Source: Ruminococcus sp.
GTDB taxonomy: Bacteria > Bacillota > Clostridia > Oscillospirales > Ruminococcaceae
DNA: 45,069 bases
Reading direction: 5' to 3'
Assembly: GCF_024691275.1 (NCBI RefSeq)
Contig: NZ_JAILNU010000080.1
Location: 1 to 45,069 of the forward strand
Within the stretch, counting starts at the first letter, position 1. Each line of letters starts with the position of its first letter. The translations under genes were made by a program, and so were the position numbers. The notes under the pieces were generated by a model that was given only the letters and a program-made list of their open reading frames with translations, was not told the origin of the DNA and did not search any database. This document shows positions 27,801 to 34,903 of this stretch, in pieces.

Positions 27801-29225
27801 GACGAAACTGAGCTCAAGGAGTTTGTTTCCATGAATCTTCCGTCGTACATGGTACCTTTCAAGATACACATCATGGAAAAGCTTCCGCTCAATGACAACG
27901 GCAAGGTTGACCGTTCAAAGCTTAAGGAGCTATGCGACACTATCACCAAGGAGAGCATCATCGGCAAGACCGAAAATACCGACGAAGAAGACGATCCGCT
28001 CACAAACAAGATCATCGGGCTCTGGGCTGAAACTCTCGGTGTTCCCGAATTTACAGCAGATACAGACTATTACAGCCTTGGTGCGGATTCACTCAGCATC
28101 GCACAGGTGGCAAGCAAGCTCCGCGACATTATCAATGCCAGCGATGATTATAACAAGGTTCCTTACAACGATCTTTTCAGCGCTATGCTCCATGATTCAA
28201 ACACAAGATCTCTCGTTAAGTTCATCAATACCTATGATGAGAGCGAGCACGTTGAGAAGACACAGAAAAAGAATATCGGACAGATAGTTCGTTACGGCGG
28301 AGGAAAGAAAGGACCTCTCAGAGTTGTGTTCCATGCAGGTGTTGGCACAATGAGCGGACTGCGTTCGTTCCTTGACAAGCTTGAAGAACAGGAGCTCGGA
28401 CCTATAATCGGTATCATCGTTTCAGATTTCGATACTTACTACAAGACAGACCCGTATAAGCTTATTGAAATACTTGCAGATGACTATACCGAGCTTATCT
28501 GCGGCTGCGGCGCAAAGGAGATACAGCTCATCGGATATTGTATGGGCGGTATCATTGCTGTTGAAGTTGCGAGAAGACTGAAGCTGCGCGGTGAGAATCT
28601 TATTGATCTGGTGCTTGTTGAAAGCCAGCCAATGACATACATGGTCAAGGACGAGCTCGTAATGGAAGCGCTTTTCCAGAAGCTCCTTGATATAAATATG
28701 CAGATGCTCGGCTTCGGAGATGTTCCCGATGATGAGATAATTGCCTGCATGGGAGATGTTATCACCGAGAATAACGGAGCTATACCCAAGGGCGCAATGA
28801 CTGCACTCCACGGTGAGGGTGTAAGAGAAGCAGTCGGCGATATATTCAGGAAGATGCAGGAGTATACCGCAGACGAAAGACTGATGATGTATATACGTGC
28901 AGCTGAAAAGGTGGCAGGAAAGCGTATATCAGCAGAAATGGTAAAGAGCCTCTTCTTCAACTTCAAGCAGAGCATTCAGGCTTGCTATATAGAATCAGTG
29001 CCATATATGGGCGATATCCGATTCCTTGAAGCAAAGGAGAAGATAGCTTATATCCCATGGGCTAACAATGGTGCAAAGATATGGGAAGAGGTATGCATGG
29101 GCGAATACAGTGTTGATGAGATCGAAGGCGATCATTACAGCTGCATAAAGCGAAAGGAATACCTTGACCGTCTTGTATATCTCGTAAGCAAGCCGCTTAT
29201 TGAAAGGAATGACGAGAATGCATAA
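24879..29225 (+). CDS. NRPS 2: TubC docking-Cy-A-PCP-TE
   Basis: This 1448-residue terminal synthetase starts with a TubC-type docking domain (1-52), which should receive the chain from NRPS 1. Cy3 (about 68-500) carries E195-LIIA-D200-WV-S203, with Glu replacing the first Asp of the usual motif. The A domain (about 525-1015; SGSTGTPKG near 657) has pocket D-L-Y-N-M-S-M-I-W, again cysteine-like, and no inserted methyltransferase. A PCP (LGADSL near 1066) and a thioesterase (about 1130-1440) follow. The thioesterase nucleophile motif is GYCMG (1219-1223), with Cys1221 in place of the usual Ser; the catalytic His is in GDHYS. It adds and cyclises a third cysteine and releases the product. Confidence 0.93.
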   Translation: MDIQKFISDLNERGIFLWKADENLRYRAGKEGIKDEDLKQIKEKKAEIMEYLGSINNELTHDEAARYEEFPMTDVQSAYKLGRSSDFEYSGVGCHVYMEVEYDELDAAKAERIWNKLIRRHDMLRCVFLENGKQQIKENVKEFKIPFENVGSDEEKLGRIREELGHKVYDLSDFPLYDICISKTDDKFIMHISMELIIADWVSISLLLDEFDRLYKDENSELPEISVTFRDYQMLEMKSLNSPKYKEDEKYWLDRLSDFPAAPELPLDIKEDAAPRFTRYQVSLDRNEWTRIKALSSKKSLTPTSAVLAVFSSVIGTWSSNEEYCINLTLLNRKMYKGVQQLVGDFTSVSMLSVKRNNNFFEAAKAIQKQMADDLEHRMYSGVEVLREISRRKGSASSLMPIVFTSAIGFNDMENGHLTNIGKYGISQTPQVFIDCQVMDSPAGLTVNWDVRDGIFPDGLVSDMFGAFSDMLAKLAAANENDEIIADSFIPAYQMKEREEANSITGIHPDKQLHEYFLEQAAARENEVAVIDEYEETTYLQLLQRVKSVAKKLMSEGVGRGDHVAVVMGKTSYQLAAVLGTLAVGAVYVPIDKEQPLLRQKAILDQIAPKAIMTCSKDKIELKSEYDTIETDQLEPYIGKLELYHGDPDDSAYIIFTSGSTGTPKGVEVSHRAAANTIFNLNKRFNITSDDKVLALARLNFDLSVYDIFGILGSGGTIVFTKEEGNLNPGHWADLIKKHHITVWNTVPAMMQMLNFYSNGDTNADVSSLRIVMLSGDWIPVKMPETIRKFSPSAEILCMGGATEAAIWSNLYLYKERTADMRSIPYGKPLENQKYFVLNSQLRDCPVWTKGQLFIAGAGLAKGYYNNPEETANHFIIHPEKNIPMYATGDMGRYLPSGDIEFLGREDSQIKIKGHRIEMGEIEATLCKHPDISSAVVLVHEFGGEKNLFAFVELEEAEEQTHFEIMMSEKSLTADETELKEFVSMNLPSYMVPFKIHIMEKLPLNDNGKVDRSKLKELCDTITKESIIGKTENTDEEDDPLTNKIIGLWAETLGVPEFTADTDYYSLGADSLSIAQVASKLRDIINASDDYNKVPYNDLFSAMLHDSNTRSLVKFINTYDESEHVEKTQKKNIGQIVRYGGGKKGPLRVVFHAGVGTMSGLRSFLDKLEEQELGPIIGIIVSDFDTYYKTDPYKLIEILADDYTELICGCGAKEIQLIGYCMGGIIAVEVARRLKLRGENLIDLVLVESQPMTYMVKDELVMEALFQKLLDINMQMLGFGDVPDDEIIACMGDVITENNGAIPKGAMTALHGEGVREAVGDIFRKMQEYTADERLMMYIRAAEKVAGKRISAEMVKSLFFNFKQSIQACYIESVPYMGDIRFLEAKEKIAYIPWANNGAKIWEEVCMGEYSVDEIEGDHYSCIKRKEYLDRLVYLVSKPLIERNDENA

Positions 29226-30783
29226 GGATTATGTGAAAATGGGCGTATTAAGTCCTGTTACATTTGCAGAATATGTCAGGGATTGGGCTGAAAAATATGG
29301 CGAACGCACTGCGGCTATAGATGAGGAGACCGAGATAACGTACAGCGAGCTGCACCATAAAAGCAGCCGTCTTGCGTCAGGACTGAAAAAGCTCGGCATC
29401 GGAAAAGGAGACCGTATCGCGGTACAGCTCCCGAATTGCATATCCTTTCTTCTTGTGTGCTTTGCAGCACACAAGATAGGTGCGATACCGCTGATGATAC
29501 TGCCTGCAATGCGTGAACAGGAAATAGTGGGCATATTCAAAAAGGGCACTCCGAAGGCTTATGTCATTCCAGAGAGTTTTCTGGGCTTTGAGTACGGTGC
29601 TATGGCTGAAAATGCAAAGAAGCAGTGCGATTTTCTTGAATATGTCATCACCTGCGGAAATAACGGTGCCTTGACACTTGACAGCCTTTATGATGACAAC
29701 GAAGCCGAGGTGTACGGCGGATTTGCGGAGCAGCCTGCGTTTCTTCTCCTTTCGGGAGGAACGACCAATACTATACCAAAGCTGATACCGAGAACTCACA
29801 TGGACTATGCCTATACAGCTGTTGCAGGCGGAAAAAAATGCGGCTTCAATGAGGATACGGTCTACCTTGCAGCACTTCCTGCCGAGCATAATTTCACTCT
29901 CGGAAATCCAGGAATACTGGGAACGCTTTTTGTCGGAGGCAAGGTAGTCTTTGCTCCGACAACGAGTGCCGACGAGACTTTTCCGCTGATCGAAGATGAA
30001 GGCGTTACGGATACGTCGGTAGTTCCATCAGTGCTGAAGCTCTGGATAAAAGAGGCAGAGTATGATGAGTATGACATATCGAGCCTGAAGGTCATAATGG
30101 TCGGAGGTGCAAAGCTGGAGCGCTCTCTTGCAGAGCAGGTAAAGCCAAAGCTGGGCTGCTGTTTAAGGCAGGTATATGGTACTGCTGAGGGACTTAATAC
30201 CTGCACATCTCTCGACGATCCCATAGATGTTATCGTAAATACGCAGGGAACACCTTTCAGCGAGTATGACGAGATAAAGATAGCTGATGAGAACGGCAAA
30301 GCAGTACCAAACGGAACAGCAGGCGAGCTTCTGCTCAAAGGTCCGTACACTATCCACGGCTATTATAATGCGCCCGAGCAGAATAAAACGAGCTTTACCG
30401 AAGACGGCTTTTATAAGAGCGGTGATATGGCAATGCTCACAGAGAAAGGTGATCTTGTTATTATCGGAAGAATGGTCGAGCAGATCAACAAAGGCGGCGA
30501 AAAGATACGTCCTGCTGAGGTCGAAGAGATACTGCTGTCATATGACAAGATAAAAGATGCAGCTGTCATCGGAGTGAAGGACGATGATCTTGGTGAAAAG
30601 ATCGCGGCTTTTGTAGTCACGGACGGCTGTGACATCAATGAAGAAGAGGTTCGGAAGTACTTTTTTGAGAAAAAAGTTACGGGCTATAAGATACCTGATA
30701 AATTGGTGATGATTGATAAAATTCCACTGACGAAGATGGGAAAGCCCGATAAAAAAGAACTGAAAAAGATGCTTGAGCAGTAA
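29218..30783 (+). CDS. Aryl-acid AMP ligase, DhbE/EntE/YbtE family
   Basis: The start at ATG 29218 (521 residues) has AAAGGA nine bases upstream; earlier in-frame starts (TTG 29200, ATG 29209) lack spacing. The protein activates an aromatic acid as acyl-AMP and loads the aryl carrier domain of NRPS 1. Family marks are SGGTTNTIPKLIPRTHMDY (179-197), AEHNFTLGNPGILGT (222-236) and QVYGTAEG, with a C-terminal Lys in KMGKPDK. In known enzymes the position equal to Asn230 is Ser for dihydroxybenzoate and Cys for salicylate (from memory), so Asn here suggests a different or uncertain acid. It ends the operon, overlapping NRPS 2 by 8 bp, and is followed by a strong terminator. No isochorismate or salicylate synthase is in the window. 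Confidence 0.9.
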   Translation: MHKDYVKMGVLSPVTFAEYVRDWAEKYGERTAAIDEETEITYSELHHKSSRLASGLKKLGIGKGDRIAVQLPNCISFLLVCFAAHKIGAIPLMILPAMREQEIVGIFKKGTPKAYVIPESFLGFEYGAMAENAKKQCDFLEYVITCGNNGALTLDSLYDDNEAEVYGGFAEQPAFLLLSGGTTNTIPKLIPRTHMDYAYTAVAGGKKCGFNEDTVYLAALPAEHNFTLGNPGILGTLFVGGKVVFAPTTSADETFPLIEDEGVTDTSVVPSVLKLWIKEAEYDEYDISSLKVIMVGGAKLERSLAEQVKPKLGCCLRQVYGTAEGLNTCTSLDDPIDVIVNTQGTPFSEYDEIKIADENGKAVPNGTAGELLLKGPYTIHGYYNAPEQNKTSFTEDGFYKSGDMAMLTEKGDLVIIGRMVEQINKGGEKIRPAEVEEILLSYDKIKDAAVIGVKDDDLGEKIAAFVVTDGCDINEEEVRKYFFEKKVTGYKIPDKLVMIDKIPLTKMGKPDKKELKKMLEQ

Positions 30784-30797
30784 AGATAATATAAAAA

Positions 30798-30833
30798 TTA
30801 TTCGCCTTGAAATACAGGCGAATAAATTTTTTT
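30798..30833 (+). terminator. Rho-independent terminator of the NRPS operon
   Basis: TTATTCGCC (30798-30806) pairs with GGCGAATAA (30817-30825) and is followed by A and seven T bases. It lies 15 bp after the ligase stop. Confidence 0.9.
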
Positions 30834-30844
30834 GCAATGTTAGC

Positions 30845-30873
30845 TTTACAAAACTAAGTTAGTATGATATAAT
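30845..30873 (+). promoter_or_regulatory. Sigma-A promoter of the ECF-AraC operon
   Basis: TTTACA (30845-30850) and TATAAT (30868-30873) are separated by 17 bases, about 54 bp upstream of the S-component start. Confidence 0.75.
30858..30873. promoter_or_regulatory. Predicted metal-repressor box of the ECF operon
   Basis: GTTAGTATGATATAAT keeps the full left half-site GTTAGTAT and matches 11 of 16 consensus positions. Its right half is the -10 element itself, so binding would directly occlude the promoter. Confidence 0.5.
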
Positions 30874-30926
30874 ATCATTTGGCATAGTTATTATATGCAA
30901 ACATAATGTTATCAGGAGGTCATTTT

Positions 30927-31502
30927 ATGAAACTTAAAGGCAAAGATCTGATGAATATCGGTATATTTACAGCAATATACCTTGTATTGACGACAATTGT
31001 CGCCGTGCTTGGCTTCATACCCATATTTATCCCGCTTCTTATCGTATTCGTTCCGATCATCGGAGGCATACCGATGATGCTGTATTATGCGAAGATAAAA
31101 ACATTTGGTATGCTCACTATCACAGGTATTATCTGCGGTATCTTCATGATACTTACAGGTATGGGATACTGGAGCGTTATCACAGGATTGATTTTTGGAC
31201 TGATCGCGGATATTATCGTTAAACTGTCGGATTATAAAAGCTCGTTTGCAGTAACGATCTCATATGGATTATTCTCCATGTGGCTGCTTGGAAACTACCT
31301 CCCCATTGTTTTCACAAGAGACAGCTATTACAAAGACCTTATTTCAAATTACAGTCAGGAATATGCCGATAAATTAATGGGATATATGCCATTGTGGATG
31401 ATACCTGTGCTTGCGGCAGCAGGCTTTATCAGCGGTATCATAGGTTCATTTGTCGGAAGAAAGATATTCGATAAGCACTTTAAAAAGGCTGGAGTTGTAT
31501 AA
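30927..31502 (+). CDS. ECF transporter S component, MptD/Trep_Strep family
   Basis: The start at ATG 30927 follows AGGAGG by six bases, giving 191 residues; the upstream in-frame ATG at 30906 has no ribosome binding site. The protein is a six-helix membrane protein beginning MKLKGKDLMNIGIFTAIYLVL, with conserved FVPIIGGIPMMLYYAKIKTFG, typical of the MptD/Trep_Strep S-component family. S components bind the substrate and dock on the T-A-A motor encoded next. The substrate cannot be read from sequence. The position next to the metallophore genes suggests the metal-ligand complex, the ligand, or a related cofactor. Confidence 0.85.
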   Translation: MKLKGKDLMNIGIFTAIYLVLTTIVAVLGFIPIFIPLLIVFVPIIGGIPMMLYYAKIKTFGMLTITGIICGIFMILTGMGYWSVITGLIFGLIADIIVKLSDYKSSFAVTISYGLFSMWLLGNYLPIVFTRDSYYKDLISNYSQEYADKLMGYMPLWMIPVLAAAGFISGIIGSFVGRKIFDKHFKKAGVV

Positions 31503-32233
31503 TGAAGAAGGAATTCCTCGTCAGTGAAAAGAAGAACGAGCGTGTTGAGCTTGATCCGCGCACAAAGCTTGCGCTGCTCATTACTATAGCTGTATTTGTG
31601 CTCGGACAGACTGCAAGCAAATCCCTTGGAGCATATGTTATAGTTCTTGCGATGCTTCCAATCCTTCTGATGATGATATCGGGAAAGGTAAAAAATGCAG
31701 TAATGTTCCTGCTTATATATGTATGCTGTATGCTTGTGACGATCTACGCTGTACCCGAGCTTTCGGGAGCTTTTCAGTATGTGGTGATAGCTCTGTGCAG
31801 CCTTTTCATGCGATTCCTTCCGGGTATCGCAATGGGATATTACACTGTAACTACCACGACTGTCAGCGAATTTATAGCAGCGATGGAAAAGATGCATATC
31901 ACAGATAAAATAACTATCCCGATGTCGGTAATATTCCGTTTTTTCCCGACTATATTCGAGGAATGCTCGGCGATAAACGATGCGATGAAAATGCGCGGGA
32001 TAAGTCTCAGGAATGCAGGAGCACTGGCGATAGTTGAATACAGATTAGTGCCTATGCTGATGTGTTCGGTGAAAATTGGCGAGGAATTGAGCGTTGCTTC
32101 GCTTACAAGAGGTCTCGGCGGACCTGTTAAGCGGACAAATATTTGCAGCATAGGATTCAGGGCTGCGGACATCATACTGCTTGCTGTTTGTGCAGCAGCT
32201 TTTGTACTGTGTATAGTTGGAGCGATAAAGTGA
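31502..32233 (+). CDS. ECF transporter transmembrane T component
   Basis: A 243-residue EcfT/CbiQ-type protein. The N-terminal LDPRTKLALLITIAVFVLG is characteristic, and the cytoplasmic coupling region contains AMKMRGISLRNAG and ASLTRGLGGP, the Ala-Arg-Gly type motifs that contact the ATPases. It overlaps the S-component stop by one base and precedes the ATPase gene by 16 bp. Confidence 0.92.
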   Translation: MKKEFLVSEKKNERVELDPRTKLALLITIAVFVLGQTASKSLGAYVIVLAMLPILLMMISGKVKNAVMFLLIYVCCMLVTIYAVPELSGAFQYVVIALCSLFMRFLPGIAMGYYTVTTTTVSEFIAAMEKMHITDKITIPMSVIFRFFPTIFEECSAINDAMKMRGISLRNAGALAIVEYRLVPMLMCSVKIGEELSVASLTRGLGGPVKRTNICSIGFRAADIILLAVCAAAFVLCIVGAIK

Positions 32234-32249
32234 CGGAAGGCAATAATTT

Positions 32250-33749
32250 ATGATAGAATTCAAGGATCTTTCTTTTAGTTATAGTTCGGGCAATGTAAAC
32301 AAAAATGATGAGACTGACACAAATAATGGCAGTCTCAGGAATATTGATCTTACGGTCAGGGACGGCGAATTTGTTTTGCTTACAGGGAGTTCGGGCTGCG
32401 GTAAAACAACGCTGATACGTTTTATAAACGGTCTGATACCCAATTTTTTCAGCGGTGATATAAAAGGAGAGGTTCTTCTTGACGGGAAGAATATCTCTGA
32501 AATGTCACTTTTTGATCTTTCGTCGAGAGTGGGGTCTGTGTTTCAGAATCCCCGTTCTCAGTTCTTCAATGTGGATACCACGAGTGAGCTTGCATTCGGC
32601 TGTGAGAATCATGGCATAGAGGTATCGGAGATAAAAAAGCGTGTAAACGAAGTTTCGGAGAAGCTTGCCATCAAAAAGCTCATGGGAAGAAATATTTTTG
32701 CGATGTCAGGCGGTGAAAAGCAAAAGATAGCCTGCGGTTCTGTGGTAGCTGTGCAGCCTGATATATATGTGCTTGACGAACCGTCTTCAAACCTTGATGT
32801 TTATGCTGCCGATGAACTGAGAAAGTTCCTTGTTATGCTCAAGTCAGCAGGCAAGACTGTGGTGATAGTGGAGCATCGCCTGTATTATCTTGCAGATCTT
32901 GCCGATCGTGTTATCGTAATGAATGAAGGAACGATAAAATATGACAGTACTATGGAGAACTTCAGGAAGCTTTCCGAAAATGAGAGAGCAGGCATGGGAC
33001 TGAGAGCTCTGAGTCTTACGGATGCCGCAGATGTATATAAAAAGACCGTTAATAAAGAAGCTTGTGACAGCTGGCACATTAATGACCTGAGATTCAGGTT
33101 CAAGGGAGAGAATGAAGATGTTCTCAATATTAAAGACGAGAGCATATCATCTGGCAGGATAACAGCTGTTATAGGTCACAACGGTGCGGGAAAGACGACC
33201 TTTTCACGAGTACTTTGCGGCCTTGAAAAAAGAGCAAAGGGCACTATCGAAAAAGACGGGAAAGCTTATAACAGCAAGCAGCGTCTGAAGAAATGCTACA
33301 TGATAATGCAGGACGTTAATCATCAGCTTTTTACCGAGAGCGTACTTGATGAGATATTTATCAGCATGGAGGAAAAAAACGAAGATGAGGCAATGGATCT
33401 GCTGCGGCAGATGGATCTTGAAAAATACAGCAGCGCTCACCCCATGTCACTTTCGGGCGGTCAGAAGCAGAGAGCTTCGATAGCTTCTGCAATGGCTGCG
33501 AAAAGAGATATCTTTATATTTGACGAGCCTACAAGCGGACTTGATCTTTATCACATGAAACAGGTTGCCGCAGCTCTTGGAGCACTGGCTGATTCGGGAA
33601 AGACAGTCGTTGTTGTCACTCATGATGTTGAGTTTGTTCTTATGTGCTGTGATGAAGTTGTACATCTTGAAGAAGGAAACATAACTGAGCATTATGCTCT
33701 TGATTCTGATGAAAGCAGGAAGCATCTGCTGGATTTCTTCAATGTCTGA
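32250..33749 (+). CDS. ECF transporter ATPase with two fused nucleotide-binding domains
   Basis: This 499-residue protein carries two ABC ATPase domains in one chain. Domain 1 has Walker A GSSGCGKTT (about 46-54), signature MSGGEKQKIACGS and Walker B IYVLDEPSSNLD. Domain 2 has Walker A GHNGAGKTT (about 310-318), signature LSGGQKQRASIAS and Walker B IFIFDEPTSGLD. It powers the S/T pair encoded just upstream. A single fused A1-A2 subunit is typical of dedicated (not shared) ECF modules. The AraC gene follows after 11 bp. Confidence 0.93.
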   Translation: MIEFKDLSFSYSSGNVNKNDETDTNNGSLRNIDLTVRDGEFVLLTGSSGCGKTTLIRFINGLIPNFFSGDIKGEVLLDGKNISEMSLFDLSSRVGSVFQNPRSQFFNVDTTSELAFGCENHGIEVSEIKKRVNEVSEKLAIKKLMGRNIFAMSGGEKQKIACGSVVAVQPDIYVLDEPSSNLDVYAADELRKFLVMLKSAGKTVVIVEHRLYYLADLADRVIVMNEGTIKYDSTMENFRKLSENERAGMGLRALSLTDAADVYKKTVNKEACDSWHINDLRFRFKGENEDVLNIKDESISSGRITAVIGHNGAGKTTFSRVLCGLEKRAKGTIEKDGKAYNSKQRLKKCYMIMQDVNHQLFTESVLDEIFISMEEKNEDEAMDLLRQMDLEKYSSAHPMSLSGGQKQRASIASAMAAKRDIFIFDEPTSGLDLYHMKQVAAALGALADSGKTVVVVTHDVEFVLMCCDEVVHLEEGNITEHYALDSDESRKHLLDFFNV

Positions 33750-33760
33750 CGGAGGATAGC

Positions 33761-34777
33761 ATGGATATCTTTGATAAAACGATAGACTGCGGTGTAAATC
33801 TCGAACCCGTGATAGATACAGATGAATGTATTGTTTTCAAAATGACATCTGAAAGCGGTTCAGGAAATATGGTCGTCAGAAAGGTGTTTGACGGCGCATT
33901 CATAATGCACATCGATATAAATATGAAGGAGTGCATTTCGGGATTCCGTGTTCAGGACGATGCCGAGATGCTGAGCATTGACCACTGCCGCGAGGGGAGA
34001 ATGGAATTCAAGGATAAGCATGGAAGCTTTTCGTATTTGCAGGAGCAGGAAGTCCGCATAGATACGCGCAGGAATCATTCGGGTACAGCGTTCTTTCCCC
34101 TGAGCAGATACCGCGGCATAAGCATCGGCTTTGAAACAGAACGTGCGGAACATACCCTGAAAAATATTTTCGGAGGCTTTTCTGTTGATATATCAACTTT
34201 AAAGGAGAAATTCTGCTCAAGAGATGTCCCCTATATCATGAAGGAGGACTATATAGAGCATCTTTTTTCGGAGTTGTATTTTGTGCCAAAGAAGATAAAA
34301 AAGGATTATTACAAGATCAAAACACTGGAGCTTATACTGTATCTTGACGCTTTGCAGCCTTATACCGCTAAGGAGAAGCATATGTATTTTTTCAAGGAGC
34401 AGATCGAAAAGGTAAAAGCGATCGAAGAAAAAATAACTTCAGATCTTCAGGTGCATTATAATATATCCGAGCTTGCTGAAATGTACGATATGTCTGTCAC
34501 AAGCATGAAGGATTGCTTCAAGGAGGTCTTCGGTGACACTGTGTATTCTTATCTGAAACGTTACAAAATGAATAAAGCTGCGGCACTGCTGGCAGATTCG
34601 GCTAAAATGCCGATAACAGAGATATCGGGGCTTGTAGGCTACGAAAATGCCAGCAAGTTTTCGAGTGCGTTCAAGTCTGTAATGGGACAGACTCCCATGG
34701 AGTACAGAAAAACTTATCATCAAAATGGTTCAGTTTTGACAAATCGGAGTAGCACAGATGACGGCACAGTGCTATAA
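33761..34777 (+). CDS. AraC-family regulator, PchR/YbtA-like
   Basis: A 338-residue regulator with a ligand-sensing N-terminal domain of about 220 residues and a C-terminal double helix-turn-helix domain. The second part is seen in NISELAEMYDMSVTSMKDCF, AKMPITEISGLVGYENASKF and GQTPMEYRK. PchR and YbtA regulators of this arrangement bind the metal-loaded siderophore and activate biosynthesis and uptake genes. The gene is co-transcribed with the ECF genes and lies just before the ABC transporter pair, so positive feedback by the imported metallophore is likely, although the ligand is inferred. GGAGG precedes the ATG. Confidence 0.9.
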   Translation: MDIFDKTIDCGVNLEPVIDTDECIVFKMTSESGSGNMVVRKVFDGAFIMHIDINMKECISGFRVQDDAEMLSIDHCREGRMEFKDKHGSFSYLQEQEVRIDTRRNHSGTAFFPLSRYRGISIGFETERAEHTLKNIFGGFSVDISTLKEKFCSRDVPYIMKEDYIEHLFSELYFVPKKIKKDYYKIKTLELILYLDALQPYTAKEKHMYFFKEQIEKVKAIEEKITSDLQVHYNISELAEMYDMSVTSMKDCFKEVFGDTVYSYLKRYKMNKAAALLADSAKMPITEISGLVGYENASKFSSAFKSVMGQTPMEYRKTYHQNGSVLTNRSSTDDGTVL

Positions 34778-34802
34778 TAATTACAGTTGATATGGAAACA
34801 AT

Positions 34803-34835
34803 AACACTTTTCTGACTGCTTATCGGAAAAGTGTT
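34803..34835. promoter_or_regulatory. Inverted repeat before the ABC transporter pair, possible AraC site
   Basis: AACACTTTTC (34803-34812) is the exact reverse complement of GAAAAGTGTT (34826-34835), with 13 bases between. No T-run follows, so it is a poor terminator. It lies just upstream of a weak -35, the normal place for an AraC-type activator. Confidence 0.5.
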
Positions 34836-34849
34836 AAATATGAACTACC

Positions 34850-34878
34850 TGTTTGCTTTATCTAACTATTTATATATT
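34850..34878 (+). promoter_or_regulatory. Candidate promoter of the ABC transporter pair, with weak metal box
   Basis: TATATT (34873-34878) is a fair -10 with a poor -35 (TGTTTG at 34850-34855, 17 bases apart). GTTTGCTTTATCTAAC at 34851-34866 keeps the GTTTG-N6-CTAAC half-site layout but only 10 of 16 consensus bases. A weak -35 fits activator dependence. Confidence 0.4.
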
Positions 34879-34903
34879 CAGAAAGGAAAGTGGTTTATAA
34901 ATC

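Noticed and set aside
34803-34835. Inverted repeat after the AraC gene as a rho-independent terminator
   Set aside because: The stem is AT-rich with a 13-base spacer and no T-run follows. A protein-binding site fits better.
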